From Hungateiclostridiaceae bacterium UBA3922 (GTDB lineage Bacteria; Bacillota; Clostridia; Acetivibrionales; DTU013): a stretch of DNA of 21,103 bases. The first letter of the stretch is position 1; each line of letters opens with the position of its first letter. Under the pieces are notes generated by a model that saw only the letters and a list, made by a program, of their open reading frames with translations, did no database searches and had not been told where the DNA came from. Below, piece by piece: positions 7,168-14,070 of the stretch. The stretch spans positions 34,037 to 55,139 of the forward strand of contig DGEQ01000021.1 in NCBI GenBank assembly GCA_002386045.1. Direction: 5' to 3'. The position numbers were made by a program, and so were the translations under genes.

Positions 7168-9195
7168 ATGGCTGCTGACTGGAAAAAAGCATACAGGCAG
7201 GCTTTTGACAAGGTATACAGTAAGGTTGCCGGAGGTATGTCCCCGACCGGCCCGGGTGGGGCGCCTGTTGGCGATCCTGGTGCTTCTCCGGGCAGCCTGC
7301 CGGATCCCGGAATACTGGTGAGACTCTATACCGGCACTTTGAAGACAGGCCGCAAAAAGAGACTTGGTGTTTTTTACACTCCTCCCGAAATAGTCAGGTT
7401 CATGTGCAGGGAAAGCCTTGCGCATTACCTCTCAAATTCCACGGGCCTTTCTCTCGGGCATGCTCTTGGGTTCATAAGCCGCATGACCGCAGATATACAG
7501 GACGGACAGGAGAACGGCCGAAAAGGGCAGGATGACAGCCCGGAAATCGACCGCGGACTGCTCCTGAAAGCAGACAGGGCGCTGGAAACCGCCAGGATTT
7601 TCGATCCTGCCGTGGGCTGCGGCGCATTCGTATGCGGCATGCTCGATGAAATAGTGAAGCTCCGTTGCGCAATAGCCGTGCACCTCGCGAACGGCTGCGG
7701 ACATGCGGGGGACAGTTCTTTTAAAAACCACCCCTTCATGCTGAGATATAAAGCGATAGCAAACAGCCTCCATGGCGCCGACATCGATGAGACGGCGGTG
7801 GAGATAACCAGGCTCCGCCTCTGGCACGGGCTCATCACCGAACTTGAGCGGTGCGGGAACGGTGACGGGACCGATGGCACCAGGGCCGGGACCGGGGAAA
7901 GCGTGACGGCAGGCGCCTGCATCACTGCAGCAGCGATGCATGACCTGCAGGATCCGGTGCCTGGTCCGGGAGATTTCAGGTGCAGCATCGTATGCGCCGA
8001 CAGCCTCTTTGAACATGATGTGCGCGGTTTTGACATAGTGATCGGCAACCCGCCGTATGTTTCGGCTGTCGAGGGGGCGCGGAACGGCCGGGACCTGAGG
8101 CTGGCCCTGAAAAAGAAATTTCCGCAACTGAAAGGCGCGTTCGATATATATGCCGCGTTCCTGCTGGACGGGATCCGCAGGCTGAACGAAAAAGGAGTAT
8201 ATTGCTGGATCGTCCCCAACAGGCTCCTGGTGTCACGGTATGCTGCGCCGGTGATGGAGCACCTGAAAGAAAACGGGCTCAGGTACACCGTAAGCATTTC
8301 AGATATCAGGGTATTTTCCGGCGTCGGAGTCTATCCTGTGATCGTGGCAGGGAACATGTGCAGGGCACCAGGAAAAGAAGTGACGGGTCCGACAGGGTCC
8401 GGAGAAAATGCCACAGATGGCAAAAGCCCGGAGGATCACCGCGAATACTATGCCGGCAGCCTCCAGCAACTGTGCGGACGCCGTTTTGTCATAAGACCCG
8501 GAGTAAAGCAGTATGGAACATTCGCGGAACATGGCATAAAAATCGCATCAGGCGCTGCGGGTTTCCAGGCCGACATGCTCCGGCAGTATATTGCAGAGGC
8601 TCCGTGCGCAGCAGGCAGAGCGACGCATGGCCCCGATGTCTGCTGCAGCGGCTGCAACAGCTTCATACCGTTCGCGGTCAGCGGATCGATCGACAGGTAC
8701 CGCCTGGACCGCAGCAAAGTACGGTACATGGGAACGGTTTATAAAAACCCGTGCATCCGCAGGGGTGAGAAAATAGCCGAGAGCAAGTGGAAACTCTGGT
8801 GCAGCGAAAAGATCTGTATCGCCGGGTTGACGAGGGAACCGGAGGCTTACTACAGCAGGGAGCCGCTGGCGCTTGGGGTCGGCGCGTATGCCATCCACGG
8901 TTTCGGGGGCATGGACCCGTATTACCTGCTGGCGCTGCTCAACAGCAGGTTCATGTCATGGTACCTCAGGGAGAGATTTTATGAAAGGCACCTTTCGGGA
9001 GGCTATCTCGCGATAAACAAATTCATCCTGGAACAACTGCCGCTGGCCAGGGCCGACAGGGAAACGGAGCAGGAAATCGCGCGGCGGGCGGAAAGACTCC
9101 AGCAAACCTCCTGCGGAGGCACGGAGGCAAAAAAACTTCAAAGCGAGATAGATGAAATGGTGTCAATGATTTACAGTCATAAATTTATACCATGA
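7168..9195 (+). CDS. Adenine-specific DNA methyltransferase, Eco57I/TaqI-like, solitary
   Basis: This is a class I DNA methyltransferase of the N6-adenine type. In 675 residues I see a helical N-terminus with a Gly/Pro-rich linker (about 22-48) and the entry motif GVFYTPPEIVRFM (67-79). The SAM-binding motif I is DPAVGCGAF (146-154), a further motif is GADIDETAVEITRLRLWHG, and the catalytic motif NPPY is at 294-297 (FDIVIGNPPYV). A TaqI-like target-recognition region lies at the C-terminus (WKLWCSEKICIAGLTREP; YYLLALLNSRFMSWYL; FILEQLPL). No nuclease motif precedes the methylase core and no restriction gene is nearby, so it is probably an orphan methylase or a reduced type IIG enzyme. Gly/Thr/Ala-rich insertions interrupt the core. 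GGAGG at 7153-7157 precedes the ATG. Target sequence cannot be predicted. Confidence 0.88.
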   Translation: MAADWKKAYRQAFDKVYSKVAGGMSPTGPGGAPVGDPGASPGSLPDPGILVRLYTGTLKTGRKKRLGVFYTPPEIVRFMCRESLAHYLSNSTGLSLGHALGFISRMTADIQDGQENGRKGQDDSPEIDRGLLLKADRALETARIFDPAVGCGAFVCGMLDEIVKLRCAIAVHLANGCGHAGDSSFKNHPFMLRYKAIANSLHGADIDETAVEITRLRLWHGLITELERCGNGDGTDGTRAGTGESVTAGACITAAAMHDLQDPVPGPGDFRCSIVCADSLFEHDVRGFDIVIGNPPYVSAVEGARNGRDLRLALKKKFPQLKGAFDIYAAFLLDGIRRLNEKGVYCWIVPNRLLVSRYAAPVMEHLKENGLRYTVSISDIRVFSGVGVYPVIVAGNMCRAPGKEVTGPTGSGENATDGKSPEDHREYYAGSLQQLCGRRFVIRPGVKQYGTFAEHGIKIASGAAGFQADMLRQYIAEAPCAAGRATHGPDVCCSGCNSFIPFAVSGSIDRYRLDRSKVRYMGTVYKNPCIRRGEKIAESKWKLWCSEKICIAGLTREPEAYYSREPLALGVGAYAIHGFGGMDPYYLLALLNSRFMSWYLRERFYERHLSGGYLAINKFILEQLPLARADRETEQEIARRAERLQQTSCGGTEAKKLQSEIDEMVSMIYSHKFIP

Positions 9196-9208
9196 ACCTT
9201 CTGGCAAG

Positions 9209-9237
9209 TTGATTAAAATCTGCAATTGGGGTATCAT
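9209..9237 (+). promoter_or_regulatory. Sigma-A-type promoter for the Nudix gene
   Basis: TTGATT at 9209-9214 and TATCAT at 9232-9237 are separated by exactly 17 bases. Transcription would start near 9244, leaving a leader of about 48 bases with a good ribosome binding site. Confidence 0.55.
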
Positions 9238-9291
9238 ATTATTAGAGTAACGGCATACCTAGATCAGCCGGGGAAAGGAAGGGACCTTTAT

Positions 9292-9717
9292 ATGTTAGTC
9301 AGAAATTGCGCAGGAGGCGTAGTCTTCTGCGGCAGCAAGGTTTTTCTCCTCAGGAATGAAAAGGGAGAATGGGTGTTTCCCAAGGGTGTCATCAGGAAAG
9401 GCGAACTTCCGAACGAAGTCGCTCTCGCCAGGGTAAAAGCCGAAGGCGGCATAACGGCGGAAATAATCTCAACGGCAGGTCACACCAATTACGAGTTCTA
9501 TTCCGTAACACGTCAGAAACCGGTCTGCAATAAAATCATCTGGTACATCATGCGCACAGACAGTCTCAGCTATGAAATCAACGAACGTGAAAAATTCATC
9601 GACGGAGGATTCTTTGATATCGACGAGGCTATGAAACTTGTTACTTACAGTCAGGACAAGGCGCTTTTGAACTTGTCCTACAGGAAGTACAAGGATATCA
9701 CATCCGTTGCGGTATAG
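9292..9717 (+). CDS. Nudix-fold protein with degenerate Nudix box
   Basis: The fold is Nudix-like: N-terminal strands (RNCAGGVVF, KVFLLRNEKGEWVFPKG), a Nudix-box region and later strands (NKIIWYIMRTD). The Nudix box should read Gx5Ex7REUxEExGU. Here Gly32 and Glu38 are present, but the REUxEE part is ARVKAE: the Arg, the first Glu and one of the two metal-binding Glu residues are replaced, leaving only Glu51. Normal Nudix hydrolase activity is therefore doubtful; a binding or regulatory role, or altered chemistry, is possible. I chose ATG 9292 (141 residues) because AAAGGAAGGG at 9274-9283 lies eight bases upstream. TTG 9226 would add 22 residues that overlap the promoter. I recall related clostridial proteins starting similarly at RNCAGGVVF, so the degeneracy may be a family trait. 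Its substrate is unknown. Confidence 0.82.
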   Translation: MLVRNCAGGVVFCGSKVFLLRNEKGEWVFPKGVIRKGELPNEVALARVKAEGGITAEIISTAGHTNYEFYSVTRQKPVCNKIIWYIMRTDSLSYEINEREKFIDGGFFDIDEAMKLVTYSQDKALLNLSYRKYKDITSVAV

Positions 9718-9834
9718 CATACAAGAGACCGGAAAGGGGAAATGACGTTCAGCGGCAGGTGCGCCGACGTGCAGGTATATAGGACCGTTTGGTGTTAAGA
9801 TATATACATCACGTTATTATCGACATGTGGTACA

Positions 9835-9865
9835 ATAAATGGCAGCAGGCGATGCTGCCATTTAT
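9835..9865 (+). terminator. 13-bp perfect hairpin after the Nudix gene
   Basis: ATAAATGGCAGCA and TGCTGCCATTTAT pair perfectly around a GGCGA loop. The stem ends in an A/T-rich part, so it can act as a terminator for the Nudix gene about 120 bases after its stop, perhaps in both directions. An extended -10-like TGGTACAAT at 9828-9836 overlaps its left edge, so it could instead sit in the 5' leader of the YigZ gene. Nothing else stands out in the 250-base gap. Confidence 0.55.
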
Positions 9866-9967
9866 ATTTCAGGTTTGCCGGACGTGAAAGGCCGATCCGG
9901 CCGGCGATGGTGGAAACCGTCCGCCGGGGATGCCGATAGCCCGTCCGGGATGATATAACGGAGGAAG

Positions 9968-10618
9968 ATGCAGGACAATATGAGGAAGGATTACCTGACT
10001 GTTTCGAAGGAAGCGGCTGCCGAAATCGAAGAAAAGAAGTCACGATTCATTGCCACGGCAAGGCCGGTGTCATCCGAGCAGGAAGCGCAGGATTTCATAA
10101 ACAGGCTGAAAGCCAGGTATTGGGATGCGACGCACAACGTTTACGCATACTATATCTGCGCCGGCAATGTCGTGCAGAAGTTCAGCGATGACGGCGAACC
10201 GTCCGGGACTGCCGGGCTGCCTGTCCTGGAAGCTATCAAAAAGGCAGGCGTACAGGATGTGGCTGTCGTAGTGACAAGGTATTTCGGCGGCACGCTGCTC
10301 GGCGCCTCGGGGCTCGTGAGGGCATATGGCAAAAGCGCTTCGCTTGGCATCGAGGCAGCCGGGATAGTCAGGAAGATGCTGTGTGTCGAAACGTGCATCG
10401 CCATGGAATATTCGCTTCTTGGGAAGCTGCAGGCGGTGATGGCTTCGAAAGGCTACAGCGTCAAGGATACCACGTATACGGACAACGTGGTTATGGAAGT
10501 ATACGTTCCTGTCGACGAATTCGATCCATTTTCAGCCATGGTTACAGAAGCCTCGAACGGAAGGGCAGTGATCAGTCCGGGAGAAAAAGTATATATCACG
10601 AAAGAAGTCAGCTGTTGA
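9968..10618 (+). CDS. YigZ/IMPACT family protein
   Basis: This belongs to the YigZ/YvyE/IMPACT family, 216 residues, close to the family norm of about 200-215. The N-terminal UPF0029 domain carries the signature around residues 74-120: FSDDGEPSGTAGLPVLEAI, then DVAVVVTRYFGGTLLGASGL. The C-terminal part is a small ferredoxin-like domain (SLLGKLQAVMASKGYSV; EVYVPVDEFDPFSAMV). Eukaryotic IMPACT regulates the Gcn2 pathway; the bacterial role is not well defined, though nucleic acid or translation-factor binding has been proposed. GGAGGA ends only a few bases before ATG 9968, which is tight, so ATG 9980 is an alternative. The last 11 bases overlap the 3' end of the convergent histidine kinase gene. 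Confidence 0.92.
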   Translation: MQDNMRKDYLTVSKEAAAEIEEKKSRFIATARPVSSEQEAQDFINRLKARYWDATHNVYAYYICAGNVVQKFSDDGEPSGTAGLPVLEAIKKAGVQDVAVVVTRYFGGTLLGASGLVRAYGKSASLGIEAAGIVRKMLCVETCIAMEYSLLGKLQAVMASKGYSVKDTTYTDNVVMEVYVPVDEFDPFSAMVTEASNGRAVISPGEKVYITKEVSC

Positions 10619-11609
10619 CAGGGTGCCCGCCTGATAACCCGGCGCTTTTCGTGTCGCCGGCAATGATCCCGTGGTCATTCGTATCCTGTATGCCCCGGGT
10701 AGTCCTGACAGTCACGGCGGGCAGTTCTATGATGAATTCGCTGCCCTTTCCTTCTTCACTGATGACCCTGATATTCCCATGATGAAGTTCCACGAACGTT
10801 TTCACCAGGTAAAGGCCGATGCCGCAGCCCTCTTTTTCGGCACGCGGATCAAGCCCGGCCTGCTGATAAAGGCCGAATATCCTGCTCTGCCTTTCGGCGG
10901 GGATGCCGATGCCTGTATCCTTTACCGAGATGGATATGCGTCCTTCAGTCGCGTGTACGGCAACTATGACCGTACCGCCGGGCCCTGTGAACCTTATGGC
11001 ATTCGAAAGCAGGTTCAGCATCATCCTTTCCGTTTTTTCGATATCGACGGAGGCGATTATACTGTCGTGGGTCCTGCTGAACCGGAGATCGATCTGCTTT
11101 ATGACCGCATAAGGCCGGACAGTACGTACGATTTCTTCCAGGAGCACGCACAGGTCGCAGTTGACGGGCTTCAGCACCAGGTGTCCTGCCTCCGACTTTG
11201 CCAGGTCGAGGAGGTTGTTCGTCAGCCTCATCATCCTGTAGCAGTTGGACTTTATTGCAAAGATATTTTTCCCGATATACTCACCATCCGCATTCCCGCT
11301 GCCCGGGATGCAGCCATTTGCGGCGATTTCATCCCCGCGGCCGTCTTTCGTTTCCATACCGTGGCCGCTGTTTTCCAGTTTCATCTCAATAAGCTGGGCT
11401 GCCCCGAGGATTATGCTCAGCGGCATTTTCAGGTCATGCACCATCCCTGAAAAAAAGCGAATCCTTCTGTCATTAGCTTCAACGGCTGAATCGAGTTGTT
11501 TTTTCAGCAGCTTTGCGCTGTTGGCCGACTTTACCAGGCAAAACAGGACAACGGCCAGCGCGATCGCCAGTATCACGTCGATCACCAGTGTGATGTGCAG
11601 CAGGTCCAT
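10608..11609 (-). CDS. Orphan sensor histidine kinase
   Basis: This is a membrane-anchored histidine kinase of 333 residues. There is one N-terminal transmembrane helix (about 5-26) with almost nothing outside the membrane. A HisKA dimerisation domain follows with the phospho-acceptor His58 in MVHDLKMPLS, then an HATPase_c domain with N box NLLSNAIRFT (199-208), G1 box DTGIGIP (231-237) and G2 box GCGIGLYLVK (261-270). A hydrophilic stretch of about 35 residues (78-112) is inserted in the turn between the two helices of the dimerisation domain. The tail after about 308 is disordered. No response regulator is encoded next to it, so its partner is elsewhere; in spore formers orphan kinases sometimes feed Spo0A, which is only a suggestion here. 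AAAGGGTGAG precedes the ATG. It converges on the YigZ gene with an 11-base overlap. Confidence 0.92.
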   Translation of the reverse strand: MDLLHITLVIDVILAIALAVVLFCLVKSANSAKLLKKQLDSAVEANDRRIRFFSGMVHDLKMPLSIILGAAQLIEMKLENSGHGMETKDGRGDEIAANGCIPGSGNADGEYIGKNIFAIKSNCYRMMRLTNNLLDLAKSEAGHLVLKPVNCDLCVLLEEIVRTVRPYAVIKQIDLRFSRTHDSIIASVDIEKTERMMLNLLSNAIRFTGPGGTVIVAVHATEGRISISVKDTGIGIPAERQSRIFGLYQQAGLDPRAEKEGCGIGLYLVKTFVELHHGNIRVISEEGKGSEFIIELPAVTVRTTRGIQDTNDHGIIAGDTKSAGLSGGHPVNS

Positions 11610-11787
11610 CCGAAGCTCACCCTTTATATTTCAAACACTATATGTTATTATATATTTCAGAGAATCATTTCCTTTAAACAATAATTATTCCAGAAAATAG
11701 CATCGAGCCATCAGTATATTATACCAACGGGACGGATGTGTAAATATATTTCCTGGAGATGGCAACTGGAACAATGGAGGTAAGGTA

Positions 11788-12525
11788 ATGGCAGGACATT
11801 CGAAGTGGGCGAATATCAAAGCGAAAAAGGGAAAGATGGATGCCCGGAGAGGCAAACTGTTCACGAAACTGGGCAGAGAAATTGCCATAGCTGTCAGGCA
11901 GGGAGGTCCGAACCCTGAATCGAATTCCAGGCTCAGGGACGTTATTGCCAAGTGCAAGGCAGCCAACATGCCCAACGACAATATCATGAGAAGCATAAAG
12001 AAGGCTGCCGGCGAAGACGACGGTGCAAATTATGAGGAGATCGTGTATGAAGGCTACGGACCCGGCGGAGTGGCAGTGATCGTCGAAGCCGCCACCGACA
12101 ACAGGAACAGGACGGCCGGTGACATCAGGCACTATTTTGACAAGTTCGGAGGAAACCTGGGACAAACAGGCAGTGTATCGTTCCTGTTCAATAAGAAGGG
12201 CGTCATAGTGATCGAGAAATCCGATGATGTGTCGGAGGACGACCTGATGATGGCGGCTCTCGAAGCCGGGGCCGAAGATATGACCACCGAGGAAGATTAT
12301 TACGAGATATTGACCGATCCGGCCAGTTTCTCAAAGGTGAGGGAATCACTGGAATCGATGGGCTACCAGTTCGTGGAGGCGGAGGTCTCGATGATCCCCG
12401 TCACAACGACGAAGCTCACGGACCCGAAACAGATAGAGCAGATGCAGAAGCTCATCGACAACCTCGAGGACATGGACGACGTCCAGAACGTCTACCACAA
12501 CTGGGAACAGGATGAGGAGGAGTGA
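11788..12525 (+). CDS. YebC/PmpR family protein
   Basis: This is a full-length YebC/PmpR family protein (245 residues; family about 240-250) with the hallmark start MAGHSKWANIKAKKGKMDA. The three-domain pattern continues with GREIAIAVRQGG, YEGYGPGGVAVIVEAATDN and GSVSFLFNKKGVI, and the protein ends in an acidic tail. The family was first described as transcriptional regulators. More recent work on YebC proteins links them to translation, relieving ribosome stalling at proline-rich stretches. The sequence cannot decide between these roles. TGGAGGTAAGGTA gives a good ribosome binding site before ATG 11788. The gene is divergent from the kinase gene, sharing the AT-rich gap 11610-11787, and converges on a small leftward gene only 16 bases after its stop. 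Confidence 0.95.
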   Translation: MAGHSKWANIKAKKGKMDARRGKLFTKLGREIAIAVRQGGPNPESNSRLRDVIAKCKAANMPNDNIMRSIKKAAGEDDGANYEEIVYEGYGPGGVAVIVEAATDNRNRTAGDIRHYFDKFGGNLGQTGSVSFLFNKKGVIVIEKSDDVSEDDLMMAALEAGAEDMTTEEDYYEILTDPASFSKVRESLESMGYQFVEAEVSMIPVTTTKLTDPKQIEQMQKLIDNLEDMDDVQNVYHNWEQDEEE

Positions 12526-12541
12526 CGTGAAGTCCTGCTGA

Positions 12542-12820
12542 TCAAAGATCATCCGAAAGCTGTCTTATCCTGACCTTTCGGTTTATCCGGACCAGCCTGT
12601 CAAGATCCTTCAGGTCTTTCAGATCGTGTTTCCTGCAGCACTTCGTGCAGACCGAGCGGCATCCCCTGTAGCCGAGGCTGAGGCTGACCGCCCGGTGGAT
12701 CCTGAAAAAAGGCCGCGGTTTCTTTTTCCCGCAGCATGCACAGGACGGGAACAATTCAGGCAGGTACAGGAAAAAAAGGATCACGAGAAAAATGATGACC
12801 AACAGCAGCAACTTCCGCAT
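12542..12820 (-). CDS. Small membrane-anchored CxxC protein, hypothetical
   Basis: This 92-residue protein has one strongly hydrophobic N-terminal helix (about 4-22, KLLLLVIIFLVILFFLYL) followed by a basic, cysteine-rich domain. Two CxxC pairs, Cys27-Cys30 (CACC) and Cys58-Cys61 (CTKC), plus Cys29, Cys54 and Cys62 could form a zinc-ribbon-like site. The C-terminus is helical and charged. GGGGGAGGTATTGT directly before the ATG is a very strong ribosome binding site, which is the main reason to accept the gene. I do not recognise a named family. It converges with the YebC gene, and the rightward terminator at 12891 implies that YebC transcripts may run antisense through this gene. Confidence 0.72.
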   Translation of the reverse strand: MRKLLLLVIIFLVILFFLYLPELFPSCACCGKKKPRPFFRIHRAVSLSLGYRGCRSVCTKCCRKHDLKDLKDLDRLVRINRKVRIRQLSDDL

Positions 12821-12855
12821 ACAATACCTCCCCCATTAAGGTTATTTCCCGACTG

Positions 12856-12870
12856 CGGGCATTATGCCCG
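12856..12870. other. Inverted repeat upstream of the small CxxC gene
   Basis: CGGGCATTATGCCCG is a perfect palindrome with one central base, 36 bases before the leftward ATG. Its symmetry and position suit an operator for a dimeric regulator, but no regulator is known. Confidence 0.35.
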
Positions 12871-12890
12871 AAGATGATGCGGACTGATAG

Positions 12891-12928
12891 CACAAGGGCT
12901 GCCGATAAACGACAGCCCTTGTGTTTTT
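12891..12928 (+). terminator. Strong rho-independent terminator facing right
   Basis: CACAAGGGCTG at 12891-12901 pairs perfectly with CAGCCCTTGTG at 12913-12923, followed by five Ts at 12924-12928. The T-run exists only on the plus strand, so it stops rightward transcripts. The nearest rightward gene is yebC, which ends 366 bases upstream across an opposing gene. On the minus strand the hairpin follows the SASP gene but lacks a T-run. Confidence 0.8.
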
Positions 12929-12961
12929 ATCCTGCTGTTTCAGTTCTGCTGCTTCCTTGCC

Positions 12962-13153
12962 TTACTTCTTCTCGAGCGGATAAGAGTTACCGGTGAAAGA
13001 TTCGAATACTCTCTTGACAATGTTGCCGCCTATTTTTCCGGCTTCCCTCGAAGTGAGGTCGCCATTATAGCCCTGTTTCAGGTTTACGCCAACCTGGCTG
13101 GCTATTTCGTACTTCATGTTTTCAAAAGCCGTTTTGCTCCTGTTGTTCGCCAT
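12962..13153 (-). CDS. Alpha/beta-type small acid-soluble spore protein
   Basis: SASPs coat and protect DNA in dormant spores and are degraded at germination to supply amino acids. The 63 residues contain the family core: KYEIASQVGVNL (14-25), GYNGDLTSREAGKIGGNIVK (28-47) and RVFES. The GPR protease recognition site is KYEIA, with cleavage expected after Glu16. GAGGAGGG lies just before the ATG. Expression should depend on the forespore sigma factor SigG. A SigG-like -10 (CATAATA, complement of 13206-13212) lies upstream, but I cannot find a convincing -35. Its presence is direct evidence that the organism, or its lineage, forms endospores. Confidence 0.95.
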   Translation of the reverse strand: MANNRSKTAFENMKYEIASQVGVNLKQGYNGDLTSREAGKIGGNIVKRVFESFTGNSYPLEKK

Positions 13154-13259
13154 ATAGTTCCCTCCTCGTTTATTTTCGCCGCCGTATTTTTGTTTTGCAG
13201 CGCATTATTATGATTTGTATCGCGCGGTGGATTTATTACGGTAAATAAATGTATCGCTG

Positions 13260-13493
13260 CTATTCCCTTTCAGCGGCGGGGCTTTCCCTGAACAGCAGCG
13301 AGATCGAATAGAGCCCGGCGATGCCGACCAGGGCGAAAATGATCCTGCTGAAAACAGACATTCTCCCGGCAAACAGGTTGCCGCCAAAAATACCGGTGAC
13401 CAGGTCGTAGTCTGCAACGCCGACAAGGAGCCAGTTCAAAGCGCCGATGATCATAAGCACGAGCGCGAGTCTGTCTAAAGGTGTCCTGTTCAT
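13260..13493 (-). CDS. DUF378 family small membrane protein
   Basis: This 77-residue protein matches the DUF378 pattern: a start of the type MNRTPLDRLALVLMIIGALN, then WLLVGVADYDLV, and a second hydrophobic helix (FSRIIFALVGIAGLYSISLLF). It has two transmembrane segments and a short charged tail. The function of the family is not known; it is widespread in Firmicutes, including spore formers. AAAGGAGATG precedes the ATG at good spacing. A 66-base gap separates it from the upstream DUF1540 gene in the same direction. Confidence 0.9.
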   Translation of the reverse strand: MNRTPLDRLALVLMIIGALNWLLVGVADYDLVTGIFGGNLFAGRMSVFSRIIFALVGIAGLYSISLLFRESPAAERE

Positions 13494-13559
13494 CCAAACA
13501 TCTCCTTTGCTTTCAAAAGTGATAATTTCACGACGATATTATTCCCGATGACGTGATTA

Positions 13560-13724
13560 TCATTCAGACGGCCGTGAAGAAGCCTGGCTGCCTGTCCTGT
13601 CGGTCTTTTCCTCGAAAAAGACGCAGTCCGTGTCCGTCGACAGGGTGTCGCATGCTGCGTCTTCCAGTGTGCACCTGCCGTCTTTCTGGTGTCTGCAGTT
13701 CAAGGAGCAGTTGATGGTCGTCAT
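13560..13724 (-). CDS. DUF1540 cysteine-rich small protein
   Basis: The product of 54 residues carries the DUF1540 cysteine pattern: Cys6 and Cys10 (INCSLNC), Cys18 (GRC), Cys25 (AAC) and Cys34 (TDC), which suggests a metal site or disulfides. The family is small, common in spore-forming Firmicutes and of unknown function. I chose the ATG at 13724 because GAAGGAGGAACTGCC lies directly before it and the domain begins at MTTINCS; an upstream in-frame ATG would add 12 residues without a binding site. The tail after about residue 41 is low-complexity. Confidence 0.88.
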   Translation of the reverse strand: MTTINCSLNCRHQKDGRCTLEDAACDTLSTDTDCVFFEEKTDRTGSQASSRPSE

Positions 13725-13833
13725 GGCAGTTCCTCCTTCGCCCGATCGATGGCGCATCACACATTTGAACCGATACTTTTATTATGCCGTGGATCACAGG
13801 TTATTATTAAAATGCACGTGTAAAATCAATGAA

Positions 13834-13873
13834 AAATAAAAGGACCGGCGCATCAAGCCGCCGGCCTTTATTT
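13834..13873. terminator. Strong hairpin, possibly a bidirectional terminator
   Basis: AAATAAAAGGACCGGCG at 13834-13850 pairs with CGCCGGCCTTTATTT at 13859-13873, with single-base bulges. Leftward it reads into a T-rich run (CCTTTTATTTTTC) and rightward into CCTTTATTTG. No known gene feeds it from the left, so on the minus strand it would end a transcript coming from 13874-14070. Confidence 0.6.
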
Positions 13874-13876
13874 GAA

Positions 13877-13976
13877 TAACCGACGCCAGCCGCGGCAGGC
13901 GACGGTTAGGTGCTTTCCGGATGCCGCGCTGCCCACGGCAGCCGATACCGGAAGCATCAGCGTTCGATACCGAACA
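13877..13976. other. Cluster of three hairpins in a gene-free gap, candidate structured RNA
   Basis: Three stems follow the terminator-like hairpin. (1) AACCGACGCCAGCC against GGCAGGCGACGGTT, a near-palindrome with A-A mismatches (about 13877-13908). (2) GCTTTCCGG against CCGGAAGC enclosing CTGCC/GGCAG (about 13913-13955). (3) GTTCG-ATAC-CGAAC (about 13962-13975). The gap 13725-14070 contains no ORF with a ribosome binding site. Strand and function are unknown; it could be a small RNA, a leader of either flanking gene or a repeat family. Confidence 0.4.
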
Positions 13977-14070
13977 CATGTCACTTTGTATATTATGTAT
14001 ATAAAGCCGGATTTGTGATAATATGAAGTAAATAATCGATGCGCAGAAAAAGTCGTTATCGGAGTATGCC

